In this document: one piece after another, positions 11,977 to 24,253 of the stretch
How the letters are laid out: the number at the start of each line of letters is the position of its first letter
Numbering within the stretch: position 1 is the first letter of the stretch
Assembly: GCA_013397435.1 (NCBI GenBank)
Contig: VZRG01002980.1
Span: 1 to 64,000 of the forward strand
Source of the DNA: Erythrocercus mccallii
Taxonomy: Eukaryota; Chordata; Aves; Passeriformes; Dicruridae
DNA length: 64,000 bases
Direction of reading: 5' to 3'
The notes under the pieces: generated by a model
What the model saw: only the letters and a program-made list of their open reading frames with translations
Database searches by the model: none
Told to the model about the DNA's origin: nothing
Position numbers and translations under genes: made by a program

Positions 11977-12408
11977 TATGAAGATGATGAAGGGATGCAG
12001 CATCTCTCTTATGAGGACAGGCAGAAGGAACTGGGCCTGTTCAGCCTCAAGAAGAGATGACTGAGAGGTGTTCTCATCAATGTCTGTCAGTGCCTGCCAG
12101 GAGGGGTCAGAGGATGGATCAAGCACTGCTCAGTGGTGCCCAGAAATGGGACAAGGGGCAATGGGCAGAAATGGATGCACAGAAAGTTCCTTCTGAACAT
12201 GAGGAAGAACGTTTTTCCTGTGCAGTGACAGAGCACTGTAACAGATTGTCCAGAGAGAGTGTAGTCTTCTTTACTGGAGGCATTCCAAAACCATCTGGAA
12301 GCAATCCTCGTCCATTTGCTCTGGGATGACCTTATTTGAACAGACATGTTGGAGCAGGTGACCCACTGTGGTCCCTTCCAAGCCTGACCCATTCTGAGAT
12401 TCTGTGAT
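11977..12408 (+). mobile_element. CR1 LINE, 5'-truncated 3' end
   Basis: Matches the last about 430 bp of avian CR1: a GAAGATGATGAAGGG start, the CTCTCTTATGAGGACAGGC block, the AACATGAGGAAGAAC block, then GGTCCCTTCCAAGCCTGACCC and the terminal ATTCTGAGATTCTGTGATG repeats. CR1 moves by target-primed reverse transcription and usually leaves 5'-truncated copies. The copy includes the end of ORF2 and the 3' UTR and is degraded. The overlapping short frames on both strands are relics of it. Confidence 0.9.
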
Positions 12409-13313
12409 GAGACTTATGCTAAGACAGCTTTTTCTATGTATGTGGTGTGTCTGCAATCTTTGAATAGTGTGACAATCACAGTTTTGAGGTGAAATGTTGG
12501 CCAAAATCATCTTCTTATAATGGGTCACCTTAAGAAGACCAAAGACAAAGAGCTTTTAACTTCAAAGAAAACAAGTTTTTGTAGAATATTTGCTATAATA
12601 TTTATAGAGATGAAAAAGAGAAAGTACAAAACTGGGTCAGTTGATACTGAGTAGATCAGAAAAGAAATCAAAAAGAGGTTTATACAAGTTTCTCTTCCTC
12701 TTCATTCCTTGTGGAAAAACCCTGTTTTCCAAACTTGGTTTCACTAACCTCAGTACCTCTGAGAGATGGTCTTTTCCATTTCCTGTAGTTTATGTGAAGC
12801 TTTTGTTTCTGTAGTTCCAGATTCCTCAATGTGGATCTCCTCTGTTCCTTTCAAAAATCTTTCTATCCTCAGAGGAGCTAGTTTTCCAACTCACTCCTGC
12901 AAATCTCTTTCACCTGCCACATCCTTCATTCTCTCCAAAATGCTATTTTTGTTGAGCAGGATCAAATTATTGTGAAAGGCGTAAAAATCTCCCTTTCTCT
13001 TCTGCAAATTTCACTTAATCCTATAAGTCGGTTGGTAGAAGAACTACCATGCAGACTGAGAAAACAACTAGAAATGACATTGATTACCACAATGGTCATG
13101 TATGAGTGAGAAAGGGAGAGGAGTTGAACATATTTTTACAAGAACATGTGTCACAAAGATCTTTGTGCCTAATTACCTAGTGTTCACCAGTGCACCCCTC
13201 TGTGACTGCACAACTAGCAGGTAGTGCAACTATTGAGTAGTTTGGGCTCTGCAGTAGTAGATTTTAGTGTAGATGCAACTGAGTTTTTCTTATCTCTTTC
13301 GATTTAGGGGAGA
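12409..13313. other. Unique spacer
   Basis: No element recognised. Confidence 0.4.
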
Positions 13314-13389
13314 GATCATAGAGAGTGGTTAGGGTTGGAAGAGACCTTAAAGATTATGTAGTCCAACCCCTGATGATAAATGCAGGCAG
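13314..13389 (-). mobile_element. CR1 LINE 3' tip, very short
   Basis: About 75 bp reading as the reverse complement of the CR1 3' terminus: ATCATAGAG, then GGGTTGGAAGAGACC and GTCCAACCCC. It is a severely 5'-truncated or broken copy. Confidence 0.75.
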
Positions 13390-16300
13390 AAAATATAGGG
13401 CTATATTTCTGTATCTGAGATGCTTCACTTTTAAATACTTGCAGATGGGAAGAGCAGAACAGAGACTGATAAATGCAACTAATGTTATTCATGTAATCCA
13501 TCACTGTTTCTCTTTTTCATTTCCTACAGATATTTGCTTCTGAAAAGTTGTGCTTGGTGAAACATCTGAGGAACATTTGACATCTCCATTTATTTTTCTG
13601 TTTTCTTTTTCTCTTTTGTTATTCAGAAGTTTCATACGGGGACTAAGGAGAAAACAAGACAATCAATGTTTTTTGACATTTTTCATGAAAGGACAGAATG
13701 GCTTGTTGCAGAAAAATAGGGGTGAATATTAACAAAGTGACTGCAGTTAGAAATCAATTATCACTCATTTTATAATGGAGAGGCAATAATACTACTTAAA
13801 GTGCACCTTTTAAAATCAAATATATTTTAAAAAATGAAATATCTGACAATATAATTTTTTGGGTCTTTTGTTGAGAGCAAATTTTATAGATATAATGGAA
13901 GCAATATTAAGAGTTTTACTATATTCATTACTGCTGAAATTGTTTTGCATATAGTTATCACAGAAGTAATTGTTATGTTTATCATGTTATGATTTAGAAC
14001 TCCCATGCTGTCTATATGGAATGTTATCTATAGATCTGTGCTTTGAAAATACGTCTTATAGTGTCTTGTCTGAAAAATGAAAATTAGCCATTAGTGTTTT
14101 TCATGCTATATAACTCAAGAGTCAGGCAGTAAATGTTCTTTAAGAAAGAAAAATAAAGAAATCTGTAATATACAACAGAGTATAGAAAATTGCATATTGG
14201 TTTTATGTCAAGGCTGTGCAACCTGAATTCACAGTGACAAATACTTTTTTATGTAAAAACCACTAATTTTTTATACTACTGGTCTGCAGCATGTGACCAG
14301 CTTCATATTTCAGTGTTTTGATTACATTTACTTCACAATGATGAAGGTGAAAATAAATTTAGATTTGCGTAGCAGGTAAATTTTGGTTTAAGGTGGGGGA
14401 AGTCAATGGTAGCTTTACAGGTGAGAGATGCCTACATAAACTTACTGAAAAATAAATTGAAATAACTGTATATACAGGTAATGAGAAAAATACTACTTGT
14501 GTATATCATCTTAAATTAAAAATACCAAAACAACATACCATAGAAAAAACCCTAAAACTAGAAGAAAATAAACTTTCTTCAGTTTGGGAGGTCTTTGATA
14601 AAAGCCACTAACTGAAAAGGTTACAAATAAAGTGACTACATTACACTTTGTTTAACATGTTGAATTGAGATTAAGATACAGTGCAAGGAAACTATGCACT
14701 TTGGATTCTTCTTTCTCTCATGAGAGAAATTCAAAAAGGGCTTCTAGCATACTTCTATATTTGCACTATCAGTCACAATGTCTGTGACTATGTTGTGCAA
14801 TATTTTTCATTCTTCTCTTGATCCAGTTTTTAAAAATTGCACTACTTTGTCTCTATAAATTGGCACTCAGAGATAGAGAGGGGAGGATATATGCCTATTC
14901 TTTAAACATAGCTTCAAATACACATAACAAATTAATAGTGTGATCTAGAAATTGCAATGACATTACATTTCAAATGAAATCACACTTTACAGTACATAGG
15001 TGATTTCTGTATCATTCAGTACAGTTCTGGAAGACGTTGATCATTCTTAACATTAATTATGGTGACTATGGTGTTTGAAGTATTCTCACAATTCTCTAGA
15101 AATTAACTTTGCAACACCAAATTTTAATAATGAACTAACTGCTGTTTGTAATGTGCTTTGCAATTCCACATGAAGTTCAGTTTTGTAAGTGTTATATTGA
15201 AGATATTGTGCAAGATATTTATTTATTTATTTAAACAGAAAAATACAAACTAGATTGGTTGCAATTTTATTTCTAAGAGTGTTTTTTAAATGTAATGACA
15301 AGGAAACTCATGAGATTTACTAGAGCATTTTATGTATTAATTTTTTTCCTTGATTTTTGTTGGACATTTATGTCATTAGATTCTATTTTGTGGGGGTTGC
15401 TATGAAAACATCAAAGAAATTTCAGTTGAAAATAAAAATTCCTAGATAAATTGGGAGGAACAGTACATATCTAGGGTTTTGCTAGTGGTTTTAGAGAGAA
15501 AATTTTCCTTCCAATATTGCAATGCAAGACAATAGCCATCACTTCCTAATCAGAAGCAAGTGTAATTTTTGAATCACACTTAGTATTCATTAGGGAAAAT
15601 AATATAGTGTCAGGATATATTTGAAAATATTAATTTAATAAAAGTAAGGAAAATCAACAATATATACATGTGGTTGTTTCCCACTTCATCCCTTTGTCAT
15701 AGTACACAGTAATGCAATGGTCAAATTTTGTGTCATTTAATGCTTAAACACTTTTGGTGTTTTAAATGAGGAACACCTGCTTGCCCTGTGGTTTTCTTGG
15801 CATTTCCTGTTTATCTAACAATCACTCAAGAATAAAATTATTCTCCTCAAAGCATATTTCCAGCTTACTAGTTAAATATTCAAATAGTTCCTAAGTTTGG
15901 CTATTCAAGAAAGACAAACTTGAGAGTGATTCTTAATTGCTTCTTGAACAGATCTGTTGCCTGGAGAATGAGATTTTACTTTTGTGATCTGGAAATTATA
16001 GAACTGCATGCATGTTTGTATGCAGTTTCTTTTCCTCTTCAGGTTGGAAACATAAGTCTCTCCCAGTTTCTGCAGAAGTTCCAAAACACAGTTAAATAGA
16101 TCTCATGAAATGAGAAACTACTTTAAAGTTTCTAATATTATTAGTACCTATTTTGCTCAAGTTGATAAATTAAGAATAAATAACATATCACTAATTTTTA
16201 AACCTGATCCTTTTAGGAGGATATGGAAGTCTTTTCTTCCAGGTTCATTAGTAAAACAGTCTGAAAAAGTACAGTTGAATATTATTAGGTAATCAGTCTT

Positions 16301-19112
16301 AAAAGTTGTCTTAAAGAAAATATTTTCAAACCTCAATTAATTTATATACTTTCATTCCAGCTCATAGTATAGTGTTCTTCCAGTGCAGTGAAGATACGTA
16401 GTATGAACATTGTTTTAATGCTAATTAGTTCTAACTTTCTTGTAAAAAAAGATCAGGCAGATTATCATACCCACCAACACTATCATGACTCTTTTCCTGA
16501 TTTTAAGTAGCAATTACTCCACCCTCAACCCCCAAATATAATGATTAAATTAAATGACTGTGTGATCTCATGCAAACTCTTCTAGAGTTGCATTCCATTA
16601 TTATATTTAAATTGAGTGTAAAAATATAATAAATTATTAATTGCATTTGGATTTTTATATGTGTCTGTAGTATCACTATCGTATCTCAAATGAGAGCAAT
16701 GGCAACTTAGCCAGGTGATGAAGAAAATTGTTCTTTGTAAGTCCTAAAATAACCATAAACCACTTCTCAGAAGTTTATTTCAAATAATATAAATGATTTA
16801 ATTAACCCCAAAGTAAACACATTAATTAGGTCCTAGTGAAAGAAAAATTGAGGCATTCTGGGATAATGAAAAAGTGGTAAAGAGTGACTGAATTTCTTTA
16901 ATCTTTTTTTTCAAGGGAATTATCATGAATAAGTTGTGCATTTATAATGTTTAAAAATAATTTAAAGTAGCTGTCACTCTCAATAGAAATATCCATCTGG
17001 GTAATAATTTTGCCTCTCTTCCTCCCCACCAGCCTGTCAAAATCCAGACAAAAAAAAAAAAGGACATAATAATTGACCAGTAATAATATAGAGGACATGC
17101 CATGAAATATCAATTAATGGAATAGGCTTTGTTCTTCAAAAACTCTTCCCACCCTGCTACATGACATTAATCAATACATTTTAGGAACTCATGAGAATAC
17201 AGACAGAACTACTGATGGTCTCTCATGTACCCAGCATGGGTAAACCTACACTCTCTAGCAATGAATTAAAAGTTTTATATCTTAACTTGTAGGGAGTCAG
17301 AAATTACGAAGGAACAGGTCAGGTCAGCACACCTCATTATAAGTGTCATCCCTCTTCACCCCACCACCAGAATAATTAATAATTCTTTCACCTTAACTGA
17401 AGACTAACATTTCATAAACACTTTCCTGCTTTGTCTGAAGCTCAAATATCTTGTAGAGAGGGCAGTTGTTTTGGTTTTCATGGTAATTGAGCTGAAAGTA
17501 TTCACAATTAACCTATTTATTTTCAAGATGTCCAAAACACTTTGTGTATGGACCCAAGATGAAGAAGAATTTCTTGATAAAGAATAAACTCTTTGTAATA
17601 TTAAACTAAGGATCATTCATATATTCAGAAGTATTACATCTGCTGACCTAGATCCTCATATAAGAAAAAAGCATAATCTTTAAACTTCCATTGAGACAAT
17701 GCTGACTTACTATGATGAATTATCTACAGCATTCTAGTTTCTTTGATCCTTTGTTCAAGATAATTACACACAAAAAATTACCTCATGACAATGTATTTTT
17801 TTTTTAGTACAAAACTGAAGTCATAGGAAGAATTTGGGGAAAACTTTCCTTGCTCTCCATGTGGTAATTGCTATTTTTGTACATTTTTTGCAAAGATGAT
17901 TTTTTTTTTTTTTTTTACAACAAAACTTCTAGCTGATCGCTGTGATAAGAGAGATGCTGCCTGCATGGAGGTTCATATAGGAAAACAAATATTTTCTAAT
18001 TGTCAGCCTTAACAGCTGAAGGAAACCCAAATTTCATTTGGCATCTATACTTTTCCTATATTTTTGTTTTCTATGAGATTCCAGTTTTAAACTGTAGGAA
18101 AATGGCTTAGAAATCAATTTTTAAAACATCTGCTGAGGTGACTTTTTTGAAGGAAGAACGCTATTAGAAACATAAAAAAGTTAAAAATTGAATTTTAAAA
18201 CTGTCAAGTTTATCAACTTGTTTCACAACAAAGCAGCTTATTTTCTAATTTTCAAGTATTCATGAGTACTGATATTTTAAAAAGAGAGAGAGAACAGAGT
18301 GAGTTCTTTAACTTAAAGGGTGAAATTCATCCTGTGCATAGATGTGACATAAAGAGTATGTTAAACCTGAATTTTATATATAAGCACAAGCTCTTAAAAA
18401 ACCTTGGTAGAGCTTGCATCAACAGGTGAAATTTATGTCTTAAAAGAGTATTTGTGACACTGTTTATATGACGAGATCTATACCTGAAATAATCATTCTG
18501 ACACAGGTTATTAATTTTTCAAAACATATACATATATATGTGGCCAAAAGATGAAGGAGAATAAATTGAAATTCTTAACTGGATATGGTTGTTGAATTTT
18601 ACTACAAAAAGATCCAAATATTGCAGAGGTTTTGGTGTTTTTCTTGTCAATTTACATTTTATTTGGCCTGACTTCCTTCTTCATAATGAAAAGAAAATTC
18701 AATCCAGCTACTTTGTATCTTTTATTGACTTAAACAAAATAAAACCTGTAGTTTTTTTTAAGAGCACCCATGCTTTAGATAGAGTTGTTATATGAAAATG
18801 GAAGAAACAGCATATTGGATGCAAGCATCCAATAAACTGTCAATCTTTTTCCTTTACACTGCTACGCTATTTAGTTCAAGGTTGCATAGACGTCATAGGT
18901 TTTCCTTACTGAAATACTTCTGAAAGCAGGTATGAGCCACTGCAGGTCGGAACATCAAACTAAATCAACAAGGATTGCTTTGTTTGAAAATCTATTGAAT
19001 TCAAAGAAAAAGTATGCATTGTGATAATGGTAGAAGGATGTTTTGCAGGGAAGTAGAAAAACAAGATAATATTGTCCTCATGATTTGTTGACTTCATAAA
19101 TTAACTAAATAT
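13390..19112. other. Long quiet AT-rich stretch
   Basis: About 5.7 kb with no LTR, CR1, RNA gene or credible exon. Homopolymer runs occur (for example T at 17901-17917 and A near 17048). All open frames are short and unlike known proteins. Confidence 0.45.
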
Positions 19113-19440
19113 ATCATAGAGTCATAGAATTGCCTGGGTTGGAAGGAACCTCAAAGATTATTTAGTTCCAATTCCCTGCCTTGGGCAGGGACACTTGCCA
19201 ATATACCAGATTGTTCAGAGCTTCATTCAGCGTGGTCTAGAACACTTCCAGGGAGAGGACATCCACACCTTCTCTGGCCAACTTGTGCCAGTGCCTTACC
19301 ACCCTCCCAGTAAAGAATTTTTCCTAATATCTAATCTTAATGTGCCCTCTTTCAGTTTGAAGCCATTCCCCCTTGTCCTAATATGACCTCTTTTAGTTTG
19401 AAGGCATTACCCCTTGTCCTGTCACTGTATGCTTTTGGTA
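19113..19440 (-). mobile_element. CR1 LINE 3' end with internal duplication
   Basis: Reverse complement of the CR1 3' region: ATCATAGAGTCATAGAATTGC terminal repeats, GGTTGGAAGGAACC, and the CAGTAAAGAATTTTTCCTAAT block. It ends at the CTTGTCCTGTCACTG block. A tandem duplication of about 40 bp (19341-19380 and 19381-19420) repeats the segment from CCTCTTT to CCTTGTCCT. The two units differ at several positions, so the duplication is old or was followed by decay. Confidence 0.88.
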
Positions 19441-19789
19441 AATACAATATATACAATGATATATAAGAATAATATATCAAATATGTAAAATGCATACTAA
19501 TATGGAATATGCTATCATAGTATACTATAATAATATATTCTGAATATCTAACTGAGTTTATCAAAGCATCTCAAGGATCTGTAACTTCATAACTTCTAGA
19601 CTTTCATACTATCTTTCAATGCAATCTCTTAATGTATACAGAATCCAGCTTCAGCTCCTATTTTGATAACAAGCCACTAGTATTCTATTCCCTACCAGAA
19701 ACAAACTAAACTAAATCAAAACAGACACACAAAAATAAACCCCCAGAACAACCAACCCAAAACCTTAAGCCACCACTGTATGAATTCAT

Positions 19790-21672
19790 TGGGAAACAAT
19801 GTTCAGGTTTGCAAGGATGAGCATTCAGAAGACAGCAAGCACCAGAGAAATATAGGAATGTTGTCACATTCTGCAGGGATGAGATAAGGAAGGTTAAGGT
19901 GCACTTTAAATTACATCTGACAAGGGATGTCAAAGACAGCACAAGCAGCTTCTTTAAGTATACCACTGGAAAAAGGGAGATCAGTGGAAAAATGTGGCAG
20001 CTCCTGAATGAGGTGCCCTGGTGAAAGAGGATACAGACAGGGTGCATGATTTCTTTCCTTCAGTCTTTACTGCTGTCGTGGTTTGTCACTGGCCCAGCAC
20101 CAGGAACCCATGAGAATCGCTTTCTCATCCAGTTGCCAAACCAATACAACTGCTAAGGCCAACCGTCAGGAATCGCACACCTGGGAGTCAAAATCTCTCT
20201 TCCCTTTCCCTTCATTGAGGAGGATTGGGTTAAAGACCATTTGGGCAATCCTGACACCCACAAATCCATGGGCCCTGATGGGATGTGCCCATGAATGCTG
20301 GGGGGAGCTGGCAGATGTTCTTGCTAAGCCACTCTCCATCATCTTTGAAAAGTCAAGGTGACCAGGAGAGGTGCCTGAGGACTGGAGAAAAGCCAGTCAC
20401 TCCAGCCTTCAGAAAGGGCAAGAAGGAGGACCCAGGGAACTACAGGCCAGTCAGTTTCACCTCAGTCCCTGGGAAGTTGATGGAACAGTTCATCCTGGAC
20501 GTTATATCTAAGCATGTGGAGGAAAAGAAGGTTGCTAGGATAGTCACTGTGGATTCACCAATGCTTGACCAATCCTATTACCTCTGGTGCAACAGGACTG
20601 GCTGGGCAGAGAACAGTGGATGTTGTCTCGACTTCATCAAGTGCTTTGACACTGTCTCCTAGTAACATCCTCATAGGAAAGCTCAGGGAGTGTAGGTTGG
20701 GTGAGTGGAGAGGGAAGTGATGGGAACTGTCAGAGAACCATGATCAGTAGTACTGTCTGGTTGGAGGCCTGTAGCCAGCAGCGTTCGCCAGGGATCAGTA
20801 CTGGGACCAGTTTTCTTCAGTTTGTTTGTCTGTGACCTGGATGAAGGCACAGAGTTTGCTGAGGATACAAACTGGGAGGAGCAGCTGATGCACCAGAAGA
20901 CTGTGCTGCCATTCAGCCACACTGGGCCAGGCTGGAGAAGGGAGCAGGGAGGAAACTAATGGAATTCAACAAAGGCAAGTGCAGGGTCCTGCACCTGGGG
21001 AGGAACAACCTCAGGTACCAGCATAGGCTGGGGACTGACCTGCTGGAGAACAGCTCTGGGGATAAACACCTGGAGGACCTGGTAGACAAGTTACCTGTGA
21101 GCCAGCAGTGCCCTTGCAGCCAGGAAGCCTGGTGTGCATTAAGGATCCCGGTGTGCATTAAGAAGAGCATTGGCAGCAGGTTGAGGAAGGAGATCCCTCT
21201 ACCCAGCCCTGGTGAGGCACATCTGCAGTGTTGCATACTCCTTAGGACAAGAAAGACAAGGAGATAGTGGAGAGGGTTGAGTGGAAGCTGTGAAAATGAT
21301 GAGGGGTCTGGAGCATCTCTCTTATGAGGACAGACTGCAGGAGCTGAGCCTGTTTAGCCTAAAGAAGAGACACCTGGTAGGGTTCTTATCAGTGCATACA
21401 TATATCTTAAAGGCTGGTGTCAAGAGGAGCAATGGTGCCCAACATCAAGACAAGGGGCAATGGACACTGAAACACTGACACTTCCATCTGAATATAAGGA
21501 AAGCTTTTTTACTCTGAGGTTGACAGAGCACTGGAAACAAGGTGTCCCGTGAGGTGGTGGAGTTTCCCTCACTGGAGGTATTCCAAACCTCCCTGGATGT
21601 GATCCTTTGCAACCTTCTCAAGGTGGCCCAGTTCACAGGTCCCTTCCAACCCCAGCCATTCTGTGATTCTGC
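19790..21672 (+). mobile_element. CR1 LINE, 1.9-kb copy with ORF2 reverse transcriptase relic
   Basis: The copy covers the linker and reverse transcriptase part of CR1 ORF2 and the 3' UTR. Broken translated blocks are recognisable: CRDEIRKVK...DVKDS...FFKY near 19870-19970, and PGNYRPVSFTSVPGKLMEQ near 20420-20490. The catalytic FADD box reads FAED (20855-20866), so the first catalytic aspartate is changed, and a frameshift follows at once. It ends in ATTCTGTGATTCTGC at 21672. A 75-bp LTR miniature is inserted at 20074-20148. The copy is dead: several frameshifts and stops, no endonuclease domain, no ORF1. Confidence 0.92.
20074..20148 (-). mobile_element. Miniature LTR (75 bp) inside CR1, 5-bp TSD
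   Basis: The insert starts TGTCGTGGTTTGTCACTGGCC and ends CCAAACCAATACA, with perfect ACTGC duplications at 20069-20073 and 20149-20153. Removing insert and one TSD restores the CR1 reading CTTTACTGCTAAGGCC. The first 20-odd bases match the plus-strand start of the LTR at 1869-2888 and the last about 20 resemble its end; everything between is missing. It is therefore an internally deleted LTR, either deleted after insertion or inserted as a short form. Sense is inferred to be minus, as for the large copy. Confidence 0.85.
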
Positions 21673-22517
21673 AATAACATTAGAAAATTGATAGTTTTTA
21701 TCTTAATTGAATGTTCAGTACAAATAAATTTGCATAACTCCAGTATTAATAGCCACCTAAATAAAATTCATGCCACTTATCCATATTTTCAAACCTCATT
21801 TAATCAGACCATAATACCAACATCAGGTAAATGAAGTACAAAAACTTTCTCTTAGAAGGATTCAAGGAGCGGATTCAGTCTGTCTTTTTCATGGTATGTA
21901 ATTAATAATTCCTCAAGTAATTATTCTGCTTTTGGTAGACTATATGCCAAGTAAGTACTACATATAAAAAGAGATAGAATCTTGCTGTAGCTAATTTATT
22001 TCACTCCTACTTAAGTCTTGCTAAATATTGTGCAAAATTGGCATCCAGTCTACTTGATGATGAAAAAAATAGTGCATTTAATTAATTCTGAATGTATGAA
22101 ATCTTATGGTCTATAAACGATGTTGTATCATTAGGTTAGCGTCTGCTCCAGAATTCATGGTATTTTGAAGAGGAATGATTAAGGATGTTGTTAGCAAATC
22201 TACAAAGAACAGGACACAGCATTTAAACATTACTCTATCATCTGTGCAACAAATGTGCAGCATCATTATGTTTCCACAATAGCAATTTGCTATTGCTCTG
22301 TGGGGTAAGCAATCAATATTGGCCGACAATTCTTTCTATATCCATAGAAAGAGAGTACAGTTTAGCCTGTTTCAGCCGTTTCAAAATCAATAGGCATATC
22401 TCTTTACATGGCAGACAATTAGTCTCAGTTGCAGATGAGACTGACAAGGTATGGGCTATAACTAACACAGGAAAGATTTATACAGTGTTTGTCGCCCTGT
22501 TCTTTTCAGCCTTCTGA
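21673..22517. other. Unique AT-rich spacer
   Basis: No element recognised. Confidence 0.4.
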
Positions 22518-22806
22518 TGTTTGCAATTTTGTAGTGGAGTTTCTCAGAGAGTTTCATGTAAACAAAGTGATGTTATTGTAACTGTCTCTTCTGTTGACAT
22601 TTCTCTCCTGGGGAGGAGGAATTTGATGGACTTCTAATTTGACCAGTGTGGTTGGAGAGGTAGCAATCTTCATCCTCCAATCCCTGGTCATTGACCAAAA
22701 TCTATACAAATCGAGGTCAAAAAATAAACTTCCTTCTTTTTGCCCTGACAACTTGACTGAGTGCATGTCCCTCATTTTGTGTCCTATAGTCACAAAGGTT
22801 CATGCC
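22518..22806 (+). mobile_element. Short LTR, TGTTTGC family, copy 1
   Basis: Homologous to the LTR at 63615-63881. Shared blocks in order: GTTTCTCA, GTTGACATT, a CTCCTGG...GGAGGA hairpin-like stretch, CAGTGTGGTTG, CATCCTCCAAT or CATCATCCAAT, a TATA-like TATACAAAT (22703) and a polyadenylation signal AATAAA (22723-22728). The sense strand is plus. The 3' edge is estimated from the alignment; a TSD was not found. Confidence 0.7.
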
Positions 22807-23146
22807 TTTGTTTGTAAAATGTCATTCAACTTTTTACTGTGCATTAAACATAAATATTGATTATATCCCTAAAGCACAAGGAGCAGCCTAGAACTGTAAT
22901 TGTTTCACAGCAAATAACAGCCTCTAAAAGTGATGCTGTAAGAGTTTTTAGTGGAATACCCTAAGTGTACTTAATACTGATCTGAATCTGGGTATGAAGA
23001 ATAACTTTATATTCAAAATACATAAGAAATAGATTTCAAATCACCTTCCTACCTCAGTCAAAGTGCATACAAACTGCTCTACAGAGACTGTTGCCATCAG
23101 AAACAGATAATTTGCTCCTTCACGCTGGAAATTTGTCCCTACTATT

Positions 23147-24154
23147 TGTCTTAAGGATGGGGTGTTTTGGTTTGGTTTTGGTTTTATCATGTTTTTCTTT
23201 TTTTTTGTATTTTTGTTATTGTTTTTAGTTTTGGTTTGGTTTTTATCCCATATCATTTTCAGTTATTTTGGTTTGTGTCTTGTGGGGGGTCGCTGCCCCA
23301 CCCCTCACCTGGAGGAGTATTGTGACAGGTGAAAGCCAGCCCAGGATTTCCTGCAAGACTTAGAGGGGTAGGGGTGATTGTGTCCTTCTGGGTAGATTCA
23401 GCTCAAGGGCCACTCAACATAGTGTCTTTGACCAGAGATACTGTTGTCTTGTGGGTTTTGCCTGTTTCTTTTAGTTTCTTCTCCTTCAGCACAATGACTG
23501 GCTTGCTTCTCTGCTTGTCTGCTGCTTGGGAGCCCAAAGCCAGTGCACGCTGCGCTGAGACCCTGGACCACCCCCATTCGTTGTTGTGGGCTGCCCCTCC
23601 CTGGAAACCCCATCTCCAGGATCAACCATCACTGCTGAGCCACCCAAGGGAGCAATTTTGCTGTTATCTGCTGCTGCTTCAGGGCTTCCTGCTTCACTAG
23701 AACCTGACAACTGGCCACCCCATGGCTTCTGCTGCAGGGGTGGAGTTTCTGATACATTTCATTTGCTACTCCAGGATCTTCTCGTCCCAGCTTGCTGCTT
23801 ACGAGGTTCCTACTACAGCTCATTTTGACATGGGGGAATCATCACACCTGCCCTGCCTGGCCAGGAGCCACCAGCGCCCCTGCCAGCTGTGACCAGAACT
23901 ACACCAAAGGGAAAAGTGCTCAACAGCCAAGAGAAGGCTGTTATTGGGTTTCTAGTTTTGTTTATTGCTGCTGCCATTGTTTTTGTTTATGTGCCTTGTT
24001 AGCCATCTACATACTAGTAAGTAACTGTTATTCCTTTTTCCATATCTTTGCCTGAAAGTCCCTTGACTTCAAAGTTATAATTATTCCAAGGGAAGGCAAT
24101 TCCAAAGGAGGTTCCTGCCTTCCTTGGCAGACACCCATCTTTCAAACCAGGACA
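23147..24154 (+). mobile_element. Solo LTR, TGTCTT...GGACA family, copy 2
   Basis: A 1008-bp LTR starting TGTCTTAAGG and ending AAACCAGGACA with perfect CTATT duplications at 23142-23146 and 24155-24159. The 3' 150 bp (from CATACTAGTAAGTAACTG) align closely to the LTR at 50557-52164 in reverse complement and to 3767-4529. The 5' end is a T/G-rich tract with repeated GGTTTTGG motifs. The GC-rich middle (23280-23930) produces several overlapping open frames on both strands, none of them credible. The sense strand is plus by analogy with copy 1. Confidence 0.85.
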
Positions 24155-24253
24155 CTATTGCACTGAAGAAGTAGAGCCCACCTATTCCTTTTCCCATTCC
24201 AGCTGTCCTCTGGGCAGTCCTAAGGAGTCAAAAAGGAAAGCCTCTAGATCCAT

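Noticed and set aside
23329..24055. Overlapping open frames on both strands in a GC-rich patch
   Set aside because: The patch is the middle of an LTR with perfect CTATT flanks; mirrored frames on both strands reflect base composition.
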